Source: Candidatus Binatia bacterium (GTDB taxonomy: Bacteria; Desulfobacterota_B; Binatia; UBA9968). From it: a DNA stretch of 5,481 bases. The notes under the pieces were generated by a model. It was not told the origin of the DNA, did no database searches, and saw nothing but the letters and a program-made list of their open reading frames with translations. The position numbers and the translations under genes are program-made. Within the stretch, counting starts at the first letter, position 1. Each line of letters starts with the position of its first letter. Where the stretch lies: contig JAICHC010000229.1 of the NCBI GenBank assembly GCA_025922795.1, forward strand, positions 1-5,481. Reading direction: 5' to 3'. Below, piece after piece: positions 1 to 5,468 of this stretch.

Positions 1-363
1 CGCCGCGGTATTCAGACCCGGAACGAATTTGGCGATCAGCAAAGCACGCGCGCCGTGACGAACGAAAACGTTTTCGGTGCGACGCACGCACGAGTCCGGT
101 TCGAGGGTGATGCGGCACAGAAGTTTCAAGATGCGCCCGCCGCGGTAGCGGCCGAGATAATACCAAAACACATCAGCCAAAATGACCGCGATCAGGGCCA
201 TGCTTAGCGCCGCCGGCAAATCCATCCGGCCCGAGCCGGCCAGCGCTCCGGCCGCAAGCAGCAACGGGACTGCGGGTATCGGCAAGCCCATTTGCTCGAC
301 CAACACCCAACCGAAAAGCAGAGTATAGCCGTGCCGAAGCAGAAACTCGACGGTTTCGTTCAT
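1..363 (-). CDS. DedA-family (VTT domain) membrane protein, N-terminal part, cut by the window edge
   Basis: The frame opens with ATG at 363 and stays open for 121 codons to base 1, so the C-terminus is missing. The protein starts MNETVEFLLRHGYTLLFGWV and is rich in hydrophobic stretches. Residues about 13-42 hold the VEQMGLPIPAVP segment and a Leu/Ala-rich run, residues 50-70 a second hydrophobic run ending in DVFWYYLGRYRGG, and residues 102-119 give RHGARALLIAKFVPGLNT. This matches the DedA signature: an early Glu with Pro-rich re-entrant region, a GR..G motif, and the G.....RF.PG.RT-like motif with Lys and Asn in place of the usual two Arg. DedA proteins are inner-membrane proteins linked to lipid transport (undecaprenyl phosphate or phospholipid flipping) and membrane homeostasis; the exact substrate here cannot be told. 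Some homologues carry a C-terminal rhodanese domain, which would lie outside the window. No strong Shine-Dalgarno site precedes the ATG. It lies 72 bp downstream of the zinc-finger gene on the same strand and may be co-transcribed. Confidence 0.85.
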   Translation of the reverse strand, partial: MNETVEFLLRHGYTLLFGWVLVEQMGLPIPAVPLLLAAGALAGSGRMDLPAALSMALIAVILADVFWYYLGRYRGGRILKLLCRITLEPDSCVRRTENVFVRHGARALLIAKFVPGLNTAA

Positions 364-435
364 GAGCGCGCCGCGTGACGAGGTTTCAAGCGTTCGGTTG
401 CCGCGGCTTCGCCAGCCGTTCGTCGCCGTGACGGT

Positions 436-712
436 TTAACCGAGCACCCCCTGTTTTTCATGAACATAGCACCATGTCCAAGCCGCCGGTGGGACGGCAC
501 GCATGACCGGATGTTGCGTCTCATGAAAGTGCTTGGTCGCGTGCTTGCCGCTCGACGAATCGCAACAGCCGACATGGCCGCACGTATAGCATTCGCGCAG
601 CGCGACCCAAACCCGTGCCCTCCATCAAGCACTCCTCACAGACGGTCGGGGTTCTCTGCGGCGGAAAATCCTCGCTTCTTAATCCACCTAAATGTTCACA
701 TGAATTTGCCAT
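436..712 (-). pseudogene. UBP-type zinc-finger protein, interrupted by a one-base frameshift
   Basis: Starting at ATG 712 the frame reads MANSCEHLGGLRSEDF, then TPTVCEECLMEGT. At about 610-613 there is one base too many. In the next frame the reading continues WVALRECYTCGHVGCCDSSS, then GKHATKHFHETQHPVM, and ends WTWCYVHEKQGVLG with TAA at 438-436. Joined, this is a 91-residue protein, the usual size of bacterial stand-alone zf-UBP proteins. The candidate zinc ligands are all present: C5, H7, C25, C28, C41, C44, C49/C50, H57, H61/H63 and H67. In eukaryotes this fold binds the ubiquitin C-terminus; its role in bacteria is unknown. The gene has a strong ribosome binding site. As written only about 33 family-like residues would be made before out-of-frame sequence. 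The family match on both sides of the break is so clean that either a recent mutation or a sequencing error in the ggg-ttt-ggg stretch explains it. Confidence 0.85.
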
Positions 713-715
713 TCG

Positions 716-723
716 CTCCTCCC
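716..723 (-). promoter_or_regulatory. Ribosome binding site of the zinc-finger gene
   Basis: On the minus strand GGGAGGAG stands just upstream of ATG 712, with five bases between its GGAGG core and the ATG. It fixes the start of the frameshifted zinc-finger gene and shows the gene was built to be well translated. Confidence 0.75.
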
Positions 724-916
724 ACGAGGTTACCTAAAATTGCATCGTCACCCACAGTGAGCCGGCAACCGCCACCAACGTCTTCCACCAGTTTCTCCTC
801 CTCCAGGTACGCAGACCCGACGCACCTGAACTGCGCCGTTTCGAATTCATTTGCGATGCCCCTTTTCCACGTTTTGAGTTGGTTTCCTGAGTCCGTCACG
901 TATTGTCTGCGCCCTT

Positions 917-1975
917 TTAGGCCACCGGAACCCAAGGCGGGTCCAGCATCTCGGGCTTGCCGCCGGAGATGGCAGCCGCGGAACCGTGGATCTGCTCGTG
1001 CGGCGTGCCGAGCTGAATCGCAGTCACTGCATCAAGGCGCGCGATTTGATCGTTTGACAGTTTCACTTCGAGAGCGCCGAGGGTGCCATCGAGCTGCGCG
1101 CGCGTGCGCGAGCCGAGGATCGGGATCAGACTGGTTGTCGATTTCGTCGCCTGGTGCAGCAGCCAGGCGATGGCAACTTCTGTCGGCGATGCGTCGACTC
1201 CCTTGGCGACCGCCAACACCTCGTCGAGGATGGCGCTCTCGCGCGCCGTCTTCTCGGTATGAACCAACCGGGCGAGCAGCGAGTTGATACGTCCCTCGTC
1301 GCTTTGGCGATACTTGCCGGTAAGAAGTCCGCCACCGAGCGGCGACCAAAGCGCGGCCCCCAGCCCCAAAGCTTCGGCCATCGGCAAAAGCTCTCGATCC
1401 GCCGTGCGCTGTGCCAGGCTATATTCGATCTGAATGCCCGCGATCGGCGTCCAACCGCGCAGTTCCGCCAGGAGATCGGCGCGGGAAATCCGCCACGCGG
1501 GAAAGTTGGACAAACCGGCATAGTGAATCTTCCCGGCCCGCACCAGATCGTCGAAGCCGCGAAGAATCTCGTCCATCGGCGTCATGCCGTCGGCGAAGTG
1601 CGCCCAGTAAAGATCGATGCGCTCGGTCTTGAGCCGTCGTAGGCTGCCTTCCACGGAGCGAATCATGTTCTTGCGGCTGTTGCCGGTCCGCGAGATGCCG
1701 TCCGTCGCCGTCATCCCCAAAGTGTACTTGGTCGCGAGAACGAAATCGTCGCGGTCCGCCGCGATGAACTCGCCGACGAGTTCCTCGGACTCTCCCAACT
1801 GGTAGCTGTCCGCCGTGTCGATAAAGTTGCCGCCGGCCTCGGCGTAACCATCAAATACCTTTTTCGCTTCCGATCGCTCGGCACCGTGTCCCCAACGCGT
1901 GCCGAAATTCGCCGCGCCCAATGCCAGCTCCGAAACGCGCAACCCCGTGCGCCGCCCGAAAATTTTGTATTTCAT
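917..1975 (-). CDS. Aldo/keto reductase
   Basis: This 352-residue protein is an NAD(P)H-dependent oxidoreductase with the AKR (beta/alpha)8 barrel, acting in the cytoplasm on aldehydes, ketones or sugar-like carbonyls; the substrate cannot be inferred. It begins MKYKIFGRRTGLRVSELALG, the standard N-terminus of the AKR group related to Gre3/YajO/YhdN-like and voltage-channel beta-subunit proteins. The catalytic tetrad is visible as D53 (FIDTAD), Y58 (DSYQLGESE), K83 (ATKYT) and H126 (YWAHFAD). The SPLGGGLLTGKY loop is at 211-222, and the cofactor phosphate-binding stretch IPILGSRTRAQLDGTL at 284-299. Length is normal and no break is seen. An in-frame ATG lies four codons upstream (1987), but the ribosome binding site GAGGAAGG lies inside that extension and is well placed for ATG 1975, so the shorter form is chosen. 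TAA is at 919-917. It heads the minus-strand block; the gap to the zinc-finger gene is 204 bp, so co-transcription is uncertain. Confidence 0.93.
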   Translation of the reverse strand: MKYKIFGRRTGLRVSELALGAANFGTRWGHGAERSEAKKVFDGYAEAGGNFIDTADSYQLGESEELVGEFIAADRDDFVLATKYTLGMTATDGISRTGNSRKNMIRSVEGSLRRLKTERIDLYWAHFADGMTPMDEILRGFDDLVRAGKIHYAGLSNFPAWRISRADLLAELRGWTPIAGIQIEYSLAQRTADRELLPMAEALGLGAALWSPLGGGLLTGKYRQSDEGRINSLLARLVHTEKTARESAILDEVLAVAKGVDASPTEVAIAWLLHQATKSTTSLIPILGSRTRAQLDGTLGALEVKLSNDQIARLDAVTAIQLGTPHEQIHGSAAAISGGKPEMLDPPWVPVA

Positions 1976-1977
1976 GC

Positions 1978-1985
1978 CCTTCCTC
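1978..1985 (-). promoter_or_regulatory. Ribosome binding site of the aldo/keto reductase, deciding the start
   Basis: GAGGAAGG on the minus strand lies two bases before ATG 1975, with its GAGG part six bases away. The alternative ATG at 1987 has nothing comparable upstream. This supports the MKYKIFG start, which also agrees with the family N-terminus. Confidence 0.65.
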
Positions 1986-2016
1986 ATTTACATGTTCTGC
2001 TCTCCGGAAAATCAGA

Positions 2017-2100
2017 CTTAGCCGACCAATCCTAGCCGGGAGTTTGTTATTTCGGCGCAGCAGGAATCCAGAGTCCCACTGTATCTCACTCTTGGCTAAG
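2017..2100. repeat. Degraded palindromic intergenic repeat bounded by CTTAGCC / GGCTAAG
   Basis: The segment starts with cttagcc (2017-2023) and ends with its exact complement ggctaag (2094-2100). Read on the minus strand the interior gives ctctggattcctgc followed by gcgccgaaataacaaac. This resembles the widespread intergenic palindrome of the type TGGATTCCTGC-loop-GCAGGAATGACAAA, with the second arm decayed; that comparison is from memory. Outside the segment, ggattcct at 2122-2129 pairs perfectly with aggaatcc at 2062-2069, which lets the repeat fold with the neighbouring remnant. Its right edge coincides with the place where the hydrolase-like reading fades. Confidence 0.4.
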
Positions 2101-2183
2101 GAGCGATGAAGACGGAGCGCCGGATTCCTTGTAGTAGATTTCGTTATCATGGCATTTTCTTTTTCTACAGTAACGTACGACAT
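2086..2183 (-). pseudogene. 5' remnant of an alpha/beta-hydrolase gene
   Basis: On the minus strand an ATG at 2183 follows an AAAGGAG ribosome binding site (about 2192-2198). The first codons read MSYVTVEKENA. After a one-base loss near 2149-2150 the next frame reads DNEIYYKESGAPSSSL and stops with TGA at 2088-2086. The combined text resembles the N-terminus of chloroperoxidase-type or haloalkane-dehalogenase-like alpha/beta hydrolases (M.YVTV.KEN....I.YYE..G), which is normally followed by a V.L.HG oxyanion-hole segment. That segment, the nucleophile elbow and all later parts are absent. Similarity stops at about 2101, where the palindromic repeat begins. The resemblance rests on some 25 residues recalled from the family, so the call is tentative. 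The gene would have been upstream of, and on the same strand as, the aldo/keto reductase. Confidence 0.42.
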
Positions 2184-2378
2184 TGGAATTTCTCCTTTGT
2201 GGCGCGGCGATTTTATTTCGGCGCGGCAACACTCTATCCTTTCCGTCTCGTTCACGGGACATCCACTCTCGTATCGAGTGGCCGCAATCGAGCAGCTCGG
2301 TACCGCCTTTTTTTGGCAGCCGCCTAACAATCGAACTACTTCGATAATCGGAATATTTTCAATTAGAAGTGCAATCAC

Positions 2379-2602
2379 TAAGGAGTTCGTTAGTTAGTAG
2401 ACCTACTGGGACGAAGGGGCGAGTCGTGGAAAGCCCAGGCACCAGGACTCAAAGGACGCTTTCGTACCCATGCCCAAAATTACGCACTCGGGGTGTGGAT
2501 CGTGTGGTGGCCGATGACGCACAGACGCTTTGCCTGGGCTTGGAACGAGTCGTCCCTTCGTCTCCAACCAACCCTGTTGTCTAGATACTTATGAACTCCT
2601 TA
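2379..2602. repeat. 224-bp element with long imperfect inverted-repeat arms, flanked by TA (MITE-like or structured RNA)
   Basis: The two halves are complementary over about 60-70 bases. The outermost 10 bases taaggagttc (2379-2388) match gaactcctta (2593-2602) exactly. Further in, tagac pairs with gtcta. Then gacgaaggg (2410-2418) pairs with cccttcgtc (2554-2562), cga.tcgt pairs again, and aagcccaggca (2431-2441) pairs with tgcctgggctt (2531-2541). A GGA-GGA 3x3 internal loop (2428-2430 against 2542-2544) and a larger asymmetric loop separate the helices. The central 89 bases (2442-2530) carry the direct repeats gacgcttt (2455-2462, 2524-2531) and acgcac. If the arms start at aggagttc, both ends abut TA, as in Tc1/mariner/IS630-type MITEs. 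No transposase frame is inside. The alternative is a transcribed long-hairpin RNA. Confidence 0.6.
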
Positions 2603-2609
2603 ATAAGAT

Positions 2610-2648
2610 ACCACGCGCGACTTTCTGAAATGATCGTTCTCGCGTGGT
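2610..2648. repeat. Perfect 8-bp-arm hairpin beside the inverted-repeat element
   Basis: ACCACGCG (2610-2617) pairs exactly with CGCGTGGT (2641-2648), and cga/tcg (2618-2620 with about 2633-2635) can extend it inside a bulge. No T-run follows on either strand, so it is not a standard intrinsic terminator. It starts only seven bases after the inverted-repeat element. Confidence 0.45.
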
Positions 2649-2703
2649 GCACTGCCGGCTGTCACCAACCTACCGAGAAATCTCTCCACGATTCTGATCA
2701 ACG

Positions 2704-2726
2704 TGAAAGCCTGTGACAGCTTTTCA
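2704..2726. promoter_or_regulatory. 23-bp dyad upstream of uvsE, possible operator
   Basis: The sequence from tgaaagcctgt through the centre g at 2715 to acagcttttca forms a dyad in which nine of eleven arm positions pair. The core is CTGT-G-ACAG. It lies about 90-110 bp before the uvsE start. The spacing inside the core is too short for a standard LexA box (CTGT-N8-ACAG), so the binding factor, if any, is unknown. Confidence 0.25.
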
Positions 2727-2767
2727 AGTCTTACATCGCTGACCGGTTGTTGGTAATTTACTGAATA

Positions 2768-2793
2768 GCCGGCCGGATAAAATTGCGGCCGGC
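2768..2793 (+). promoter_or_regulatory. uvsE leader: perfect dyad centred on a TAAAAT box
   Basis: GCCGGCCG (2768-2775) and CGGCCGGC (2786-2793) are exact complements around a 10-base centre. TAAAAT (2778-2783) sits exactly on the axis and differs from the -10 consensus at one position. Start of transcription near 2790 would give a leader of about 24 bases with the ribosome binding site in it. The -35 side is weak (TTTACT at 2757-2762 with 15-bp spacing). If transcription instead starts further upstream, the same sequence would form a stable RNA hairpin nine bases before the GAAGGAG site. Confidence 0.4.
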
Positions 2794-2799
2794 AACATA

Positions 2800-2807
2800 A
2801 GAAGGAG
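2800..2807 (+). promoter_or_regulatory. Ribosome binding site of uvsE, supporting the TTG start
   Basis: AGAAGGAG ends six bases before TTG 2814, an ideal distance. It supports TTG as the start codon in the absence of a suitable ATG, and the family N-terminus R-I-G-Y begins right after it. Confidence 0.75.
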
Positions 2808-2813
2808 ATTGAT

Positions 2814-3713
2814 TTGACCCGAATCGGCTACGCTTGCATCAACACAAAACTCCCCTCGCCCAATCGAACTTGCCGACTGAAGAACGCGAATCCGGACAAA
2901 ATCCTTGAGCTCTCCGCGGCCAATCTCCAAGCGCTGCAGTCGATCGTAGAATGGAACGCGGCGCGAGGCATCGAGCTCTTTCGCATCTCGTCGGACGTCA
3001 TCCCGTTTGGCTCTCATCCAGTCAACCGGGTCCCATGGGCGCGGATCCTCGAGCCGCAGTTTGCGCGGCTCCGTGCTTTTATCGGCGCAAAGAGGTTGCG
3101 GGTATCCATGCATCCCGGTCAGTATACGGTCCTCAACTCGCCGCGCGCCGAAGTGCTCGAAAGCAGCATCAGGGATCTCGAATACCATGCGACCCTTCTC
3201 GAAGCGCTCGGAGTCGACGAGAGCCACAAGATGGTTATTCACCTAGGCGGTGTCTACGACGATAAAGGAAACAGTTTAAAACGCTTCATCGAGACTTGCC
3301 GAGGTCTCGACCCTCGGATCAAAGCTCGGCTCGTGATCGAAAACGACGAGCGCTGCTACACGATCGCCGACGCGCTCGGCGCCTCGAAAGTGATCGGCGT
3401 GCCCGTGGTATTCGATGTCTTCCATCACTCCTGGAATCCCGCCCTCGAACAGCACTCGTTAAGATCAATTATCCAGCTCGCCGCCAAGACCTGGGGCAAG
3501 CGCGATGGCCGGGTCAAGATCCACTACTCCAACCAGTGGCCCGGAGAAGCGGCGGGGACTCACTCTAAAACGATCAGCGTGCGAAAGTTTGTTCAGTTCT
3601 ATGAAACCGTCAACGATCTTGACCTGGACATTATGCTCGAGGTCAAAGACAAACAAGAGTCGGTTCTAAAGCTTCGGAAGTTTTTAGATGGGCGGCAACT
3701 CTGCGCCGCTTAG
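2814..3713 (+). CDS. uvsE: UV DNA damage endonuclease UvsE (UVDE)
   Basis: This 299-residue enzyme nicks DNA immediately 5' of UV photoproducts (cyclobutane dimers and 6-4 products) and some other lesions, starting an alternative excision repair route. It is a TIM-barrel metalloenzyme of the AP endonuclease 2 superfold. The start is TTG. The N-terminus RIGYACIN, the segment FRISSDVIPFGSHP, SMHPGQYTVLNSP, VIHLGG, VIENDE, VFDVFHHSWNP, KIHYSNQ and MLEVKDK follow in family order. The metal-binding set known from the Thermus thermophilus enzyme aligns as H68, H100, H143, E176, D201, H204, H237 and E276. K235 stands where the reported modified lysine lies. Q103-Y104 correspond to the residues that probe the damaged dinucleotide. 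Length is normal and the bacterial core lacks the fungal N-terminal extension. TAG is at 3711-3713. It appears to be a single-gene unit with its own leader. Confidence 0.96.
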   Translation: MTRIGYACINTKLPSPNRTCRLKNANPDKILELSAANLQALQSIVEWNAARGIELFRISSDVIPFGSHPVNRVPWARILEPQFARLRAFIGAKRLRVSMHPGQYTVLNSPRAEVLESSIRDLEYHATLLEALGVDESHKMVIHLGGVYDDKGNSLKRFIETCRGLDPRIKARLVIENDERCYTIADALGASKVIGVPVVFDVFHHSWNPALEQHSLRSIIQLAAKTWGKRDGRVKIHYSNQWPGEAAGTHSKTISVRKFVQFYETVNDLDLDIMLEVKDKQESVLKLRKFLDGRQLCAA

Positions 3714-3800
3714 GTATCTGATCATTGCCGGCGATCGCGCCGAGTGGAACATGCCACGAGAAAAACCGTTGGATACGCGCAGCTAAGCAGGAGCTTCAAG

Positions 3801-3830
3801 TTGACACAATCACGACCTGGCGCCTATATC
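3801..3830 (+). promoter_or_regulatory. Sigma70-like promoter of the Fe-S protein gene
   Basis: TTGACA (3801-3806) is a perfect -35 box. After 18 bases comes TATATC (3825-3830), four of six against TATAAT. Transcription would start near 3837, giving a leader of about 70 bases. The leader holds a heptamer direct repeat cacgtaa (3836-3842 and 3844-3850) right at the expected start and a small hairpin GGCAC (3854-3858) with GTGCC (3867-3871). The spacer is one base longer than ideal. Confidence 0.55.
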
Positions 3831-3906
3831 TAATGCACGTAAACACGTAACGCGGCACTGCTGTCGGTGCCTTGCTGGTTCACGAGATTGTTGATCGGGT
3901 TTAGAG

Positions 3907-5262
3907 ATGACTGACCGCGCTGAAGCCTTCATCACCGCGATGAACACCAGGGTGCACGAGATCCTTGATCGCTGCACCCGATGCGCGAGGTGCGTCGAAG
4001 TCTGTCCGACAGCGGGACCGGCGGGGATCGACACACGCGAGCCAAGCGCGATCGTCGGCGATGTGCTCGACATTCTCCGTGGCGGAGGAGATCCGGGGAG
4101 CCGCGGCGCCCGCTGGGCGCAGACATGCACCGGCTCGGGTCGCTGTATTTCGGTCTGCGACGACGGCGTCAACCCGCGCTTTATGTTGGCGGCGACCCGC
4201 CTCAGGCTCAACGAGCGGCGGGAGACAAGTGAGCGCCACGCCATCGGCCAAGCTGGTTTCCAAAAGATGTCCGAAGCGGTGAAGGTGCTCTCACGACTGC
4301 AACTCCCCGCCGACTTACTTGCCACCCTCACGAAATCAGCACGCACCCAATCCGAAGCTGCACCGGACATCGTCATGTATCTTGGCTGCAATGTTCTCAA
4401 GACCCCCCACATCGCGCTCCTCTGCCTCGAAGTCCTGGATCGGCTCGGCGCGCGCTACAAGGTCTTTGGCGGTCCGGCGAACTGCTGCGGTGTCATTCAG
4501 TACCGGGCCGGCGACGCAAAGGCGTCCGGTCGAATCGGCGGCAACACGGTGGCCGGGTTCGCCGGCACCGGCGCATCGCAGGTGCTGACCTGGTGCCCGA
4601 CGTGCAACATCCAGCTCAGCGAAATCGTCATGCCGAGCACCGAAGCAGCGTTCGGCCTCCAACATGTGATCCCCTACATCGCCGCACGCATCGAGCTTCT
4701 TCGCCCCCACTTCATCCGTCCGGTCAAAAAGCGGATCGCGCTGCACGAGCATCCAGGCGTCGCCGGTGTGACCGAAGGAGCCACAAAGATTCTCACCGCG
4801 ATCCCGGGGATAGAACTGGTCGACCTCGAACAGCCCCGGGTCGGCTACATGTGCAACTCGCTCGCGCCGGTGCCGGCATATAAACGCGAGCTTCACGCAC
4901 GGGAGCTGGACGCGGCGACGGCCGCTGGCGTGGATTGTCTCGTCGGGATCTATCATGCCTGTCATCGCGAGCTGTGCGCCCATGAAACCACCTCGCCTTT
5001 CAAGATCGTCAACTTTCTCGAGCTGGTCGGTGAGGCCATGGGCATCGAGAGGGTCGATCTGTTCAAACAGTGGAAAATGATGCAAGACGTCGATCGGGTG
5101 CTGGCGGAAGTCGCGAATCAGGCAACCACAACCGGGCTCGACCTGGACAGTGTCCGCGAGGTCCTGATCGCTCATATGCTGCGCGAGCAGCCTCTCCCCG
5201 TAGGTTCCCGGAGCGCAGCGGCGCCGCCGTCGGCTCCACGACACGGGTTTTTCTCCGAGTAA
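3907..5262 (+). CDS. Ferredoxin-domain and CCG-domain Fe-S oxidoreductase (HdrD/GlpC/GlcF-like)
   Basis: This 451-residue protein combines an N-terminal ferredoxin-like region with two cysteine-rich CCG (DUF224) domains, the layout of HdrD, GlpC and GlcF, which carry electrons between flavin dehydrogenases and quinones or disulfides. The first cluster motif CTRCARCVEVCP is complete (C23, C26, C29, C33). The second, CTGSGRCISVCD, has C74, C80 and C84 but S77 where a Cys is expected. The first CCG domain is complete: C161, C193-C194-G195, C230 and C233 (WCPTC). The second is altered: HEHPG at 280-284 replaces the first Cys, MCN at 315-317 replaces CCG, and YHACHRELC at 349-357 replaces CxxC. 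No membrane segment is seen, so it is cytoplasmic or peripheral. No dehydrogenase partner is in the window, so the substrate is unknown. The start has only a weak ribosome binding site (TAGAG, 3902-3906). TAA is at 5260-5262. The last 25 residues are low-complexity and probably not conserved. Confidence 0.85.
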   Translation: MTDRAEAFITAMNTRVHEILDRCTRCARCVEVCPTAGPAGIDTREPSAIVGDVLDILRGGGDPGSRGARWAQTCTGSGRCISVCDDGVNPRFMLAATRLRLNERRETSERHAIGQAGFQKMSEAVKVLSRLQLPADLLATLTKSARTQSEAAPDIVMYLGCNVLKTPHIALLCLEVLDRLGARYKVFGGPANCCGVIQYRAGDAKASGRIGGNTVAGFAGTGASQVLTWCPTCNIQLSEIVMPSTEAAFGLQHVIPYIAARIELLRPHFIRPVKKRIALHEHPGVAGVTEGATKILTAIPGIELVDLEQPRVGYMCNSLAPVPAYKRELHARELDAATAAGVDCLVGIYHACHRELCAHETTSPFKIVNFLELVGEAMGIERVDLFKQWKMMQDVDRVLAEVANQATTTGLDLDSVREVLIAHMLREQPLPVGSRSAAAPPSAPRHGFFSE

Positions 5263-5323
5263 CGGCTTCGCTGCTCCGAGCCCGGCCAGACGAAAAACCT
5301 ACAAGCATTCTTGGTCGTGCAGC

Positions 5324-5345
5324 GCGGCAGGTTAAGCGGCAGGTT
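5324..5345 (+). repeat. Two tandem copies of gcggcaggtt
   Basis: GCGGCAGGTT occurs at 5324-5333 and again at 5336-5345, separated by aa. This is a 12-bp period repeated once in the region after the Fe-S gene. No function is evident. Confidence 0.5.
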
Positions 5346-5396
5346 CTCGGCTCTGTGCCAAACTAGCTAGTAGTGACTCTTAAATGAAGGCATTTA

Positions 5397-5431
5397 TTGT
5401 TCGAGATAACAAAGCGGAAATTCTCGAACAA
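5397..5431. repeat. 10-bp-arm inverted repeat after the Fe-S gene
   Basis: TTGTTCGAGA (5397-5406) pairs perfectly with TCTCGAACAA (5422-5431) across a 15-base AT-rich loop. A second small hairpin, TAAATG-AAGG-CATTTA (5381-5394), stands just before it. Neither is followed by a T-run, so terminator function is doubtful; an operator or repeat end is possible. Confidence 0.45.
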
Positions 5432-5443
5432 GGGAATAGAGTC

Positions 5444-5468
5444 GCGCCAAGACGCAAAGCACGCCAAG
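5444..5468 (+). repeat. Short degenerate tandem repeat, about 9-bp period
   Basis: The units gcgccaag (5444-5451), acgcaaagc (5452-5460) and acgccaag (5461-5468) follow one another. From memory, runs of the ACGCAAAG/ACGCCAAG type are common between genes in several environmental phyla. The rest of 5263-5481 shows no supported gene. Confidence 0.45.

Larger units (their letters stand above)
1988..2813. other. Long non-coding interval between the two divergent gene blocks
   Basis: No intact gene is supported here. Open frames on both strands lack recognisable proteins. From left to right it holds a degraded palindromic repeat (2017-2100), a decayed alpha/beta-hydrolase start (2086-2183), a stretch of about 195 bp (2184-2378) in which I only see a small hairpin (CCACTC at 2263-2268 with GAGTGG at 2276-2281), a long inverted-repeat element (2379-2602), a hairpin (2610-2648), a 23-bp dyad (2704-2726) and the uvsE leader. 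Base composition is more AT-rich than in the flanking genes, especially around 2340-2380. The mixture of remnants suggests repeated insertion and deletion at this junction. Confidence 0.6.

Noticed and set aside
734..800. Minus-strand frame ending WWKTLVAVAGSLWVTMQF before TAG at 736-734.
   Set aside because: The stretch looks like a hydrophobic tail, but no start codon or family could be found upstream in the same frame.
460..1287. Long plus-strand open frame of 275 codons.
   Set aside because: It lies opposite the zinc-finger and aldo/keto reductase genes, has Arg/Ser/Pro-rich composition typical of antisense frames, and shows no family motif.
2289..2314. Possible terminator: small CGAG/CTCG stem followed by seven T.
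   Set aside because: The stem has only four pairs and lies eight bases from the T-run, and no gene ends just before it.
1851..2378. Minus-strand open frame of 175 codons.
   Set aside because: It joins non-coding sequence, the hydrolase remnant in its first frame and an out-of-frame part of the aldo/keto reductase; only the MSYVTVEKENA part looks like protein.
2704..2726. LexA (SOS) box upstream of uvsE.
   Set aside because: The half-sites CTGT and ACAG are separated by one base instead of the eight of the known Gram-negative box.
3731..3738. GCGATCGC palindrome after uvsE (HIP1-like).
   Set aside because: A single occurrence in a GC-rich window; the other genes give no cyanobacterial signal.
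4336..5244. Minus-strand open frame of 302 codons opposite the Fe-S gene.
   Set aside because: It is the antisense shadow of a clearly conserved CCG-domain gene and has no recognisable domain.
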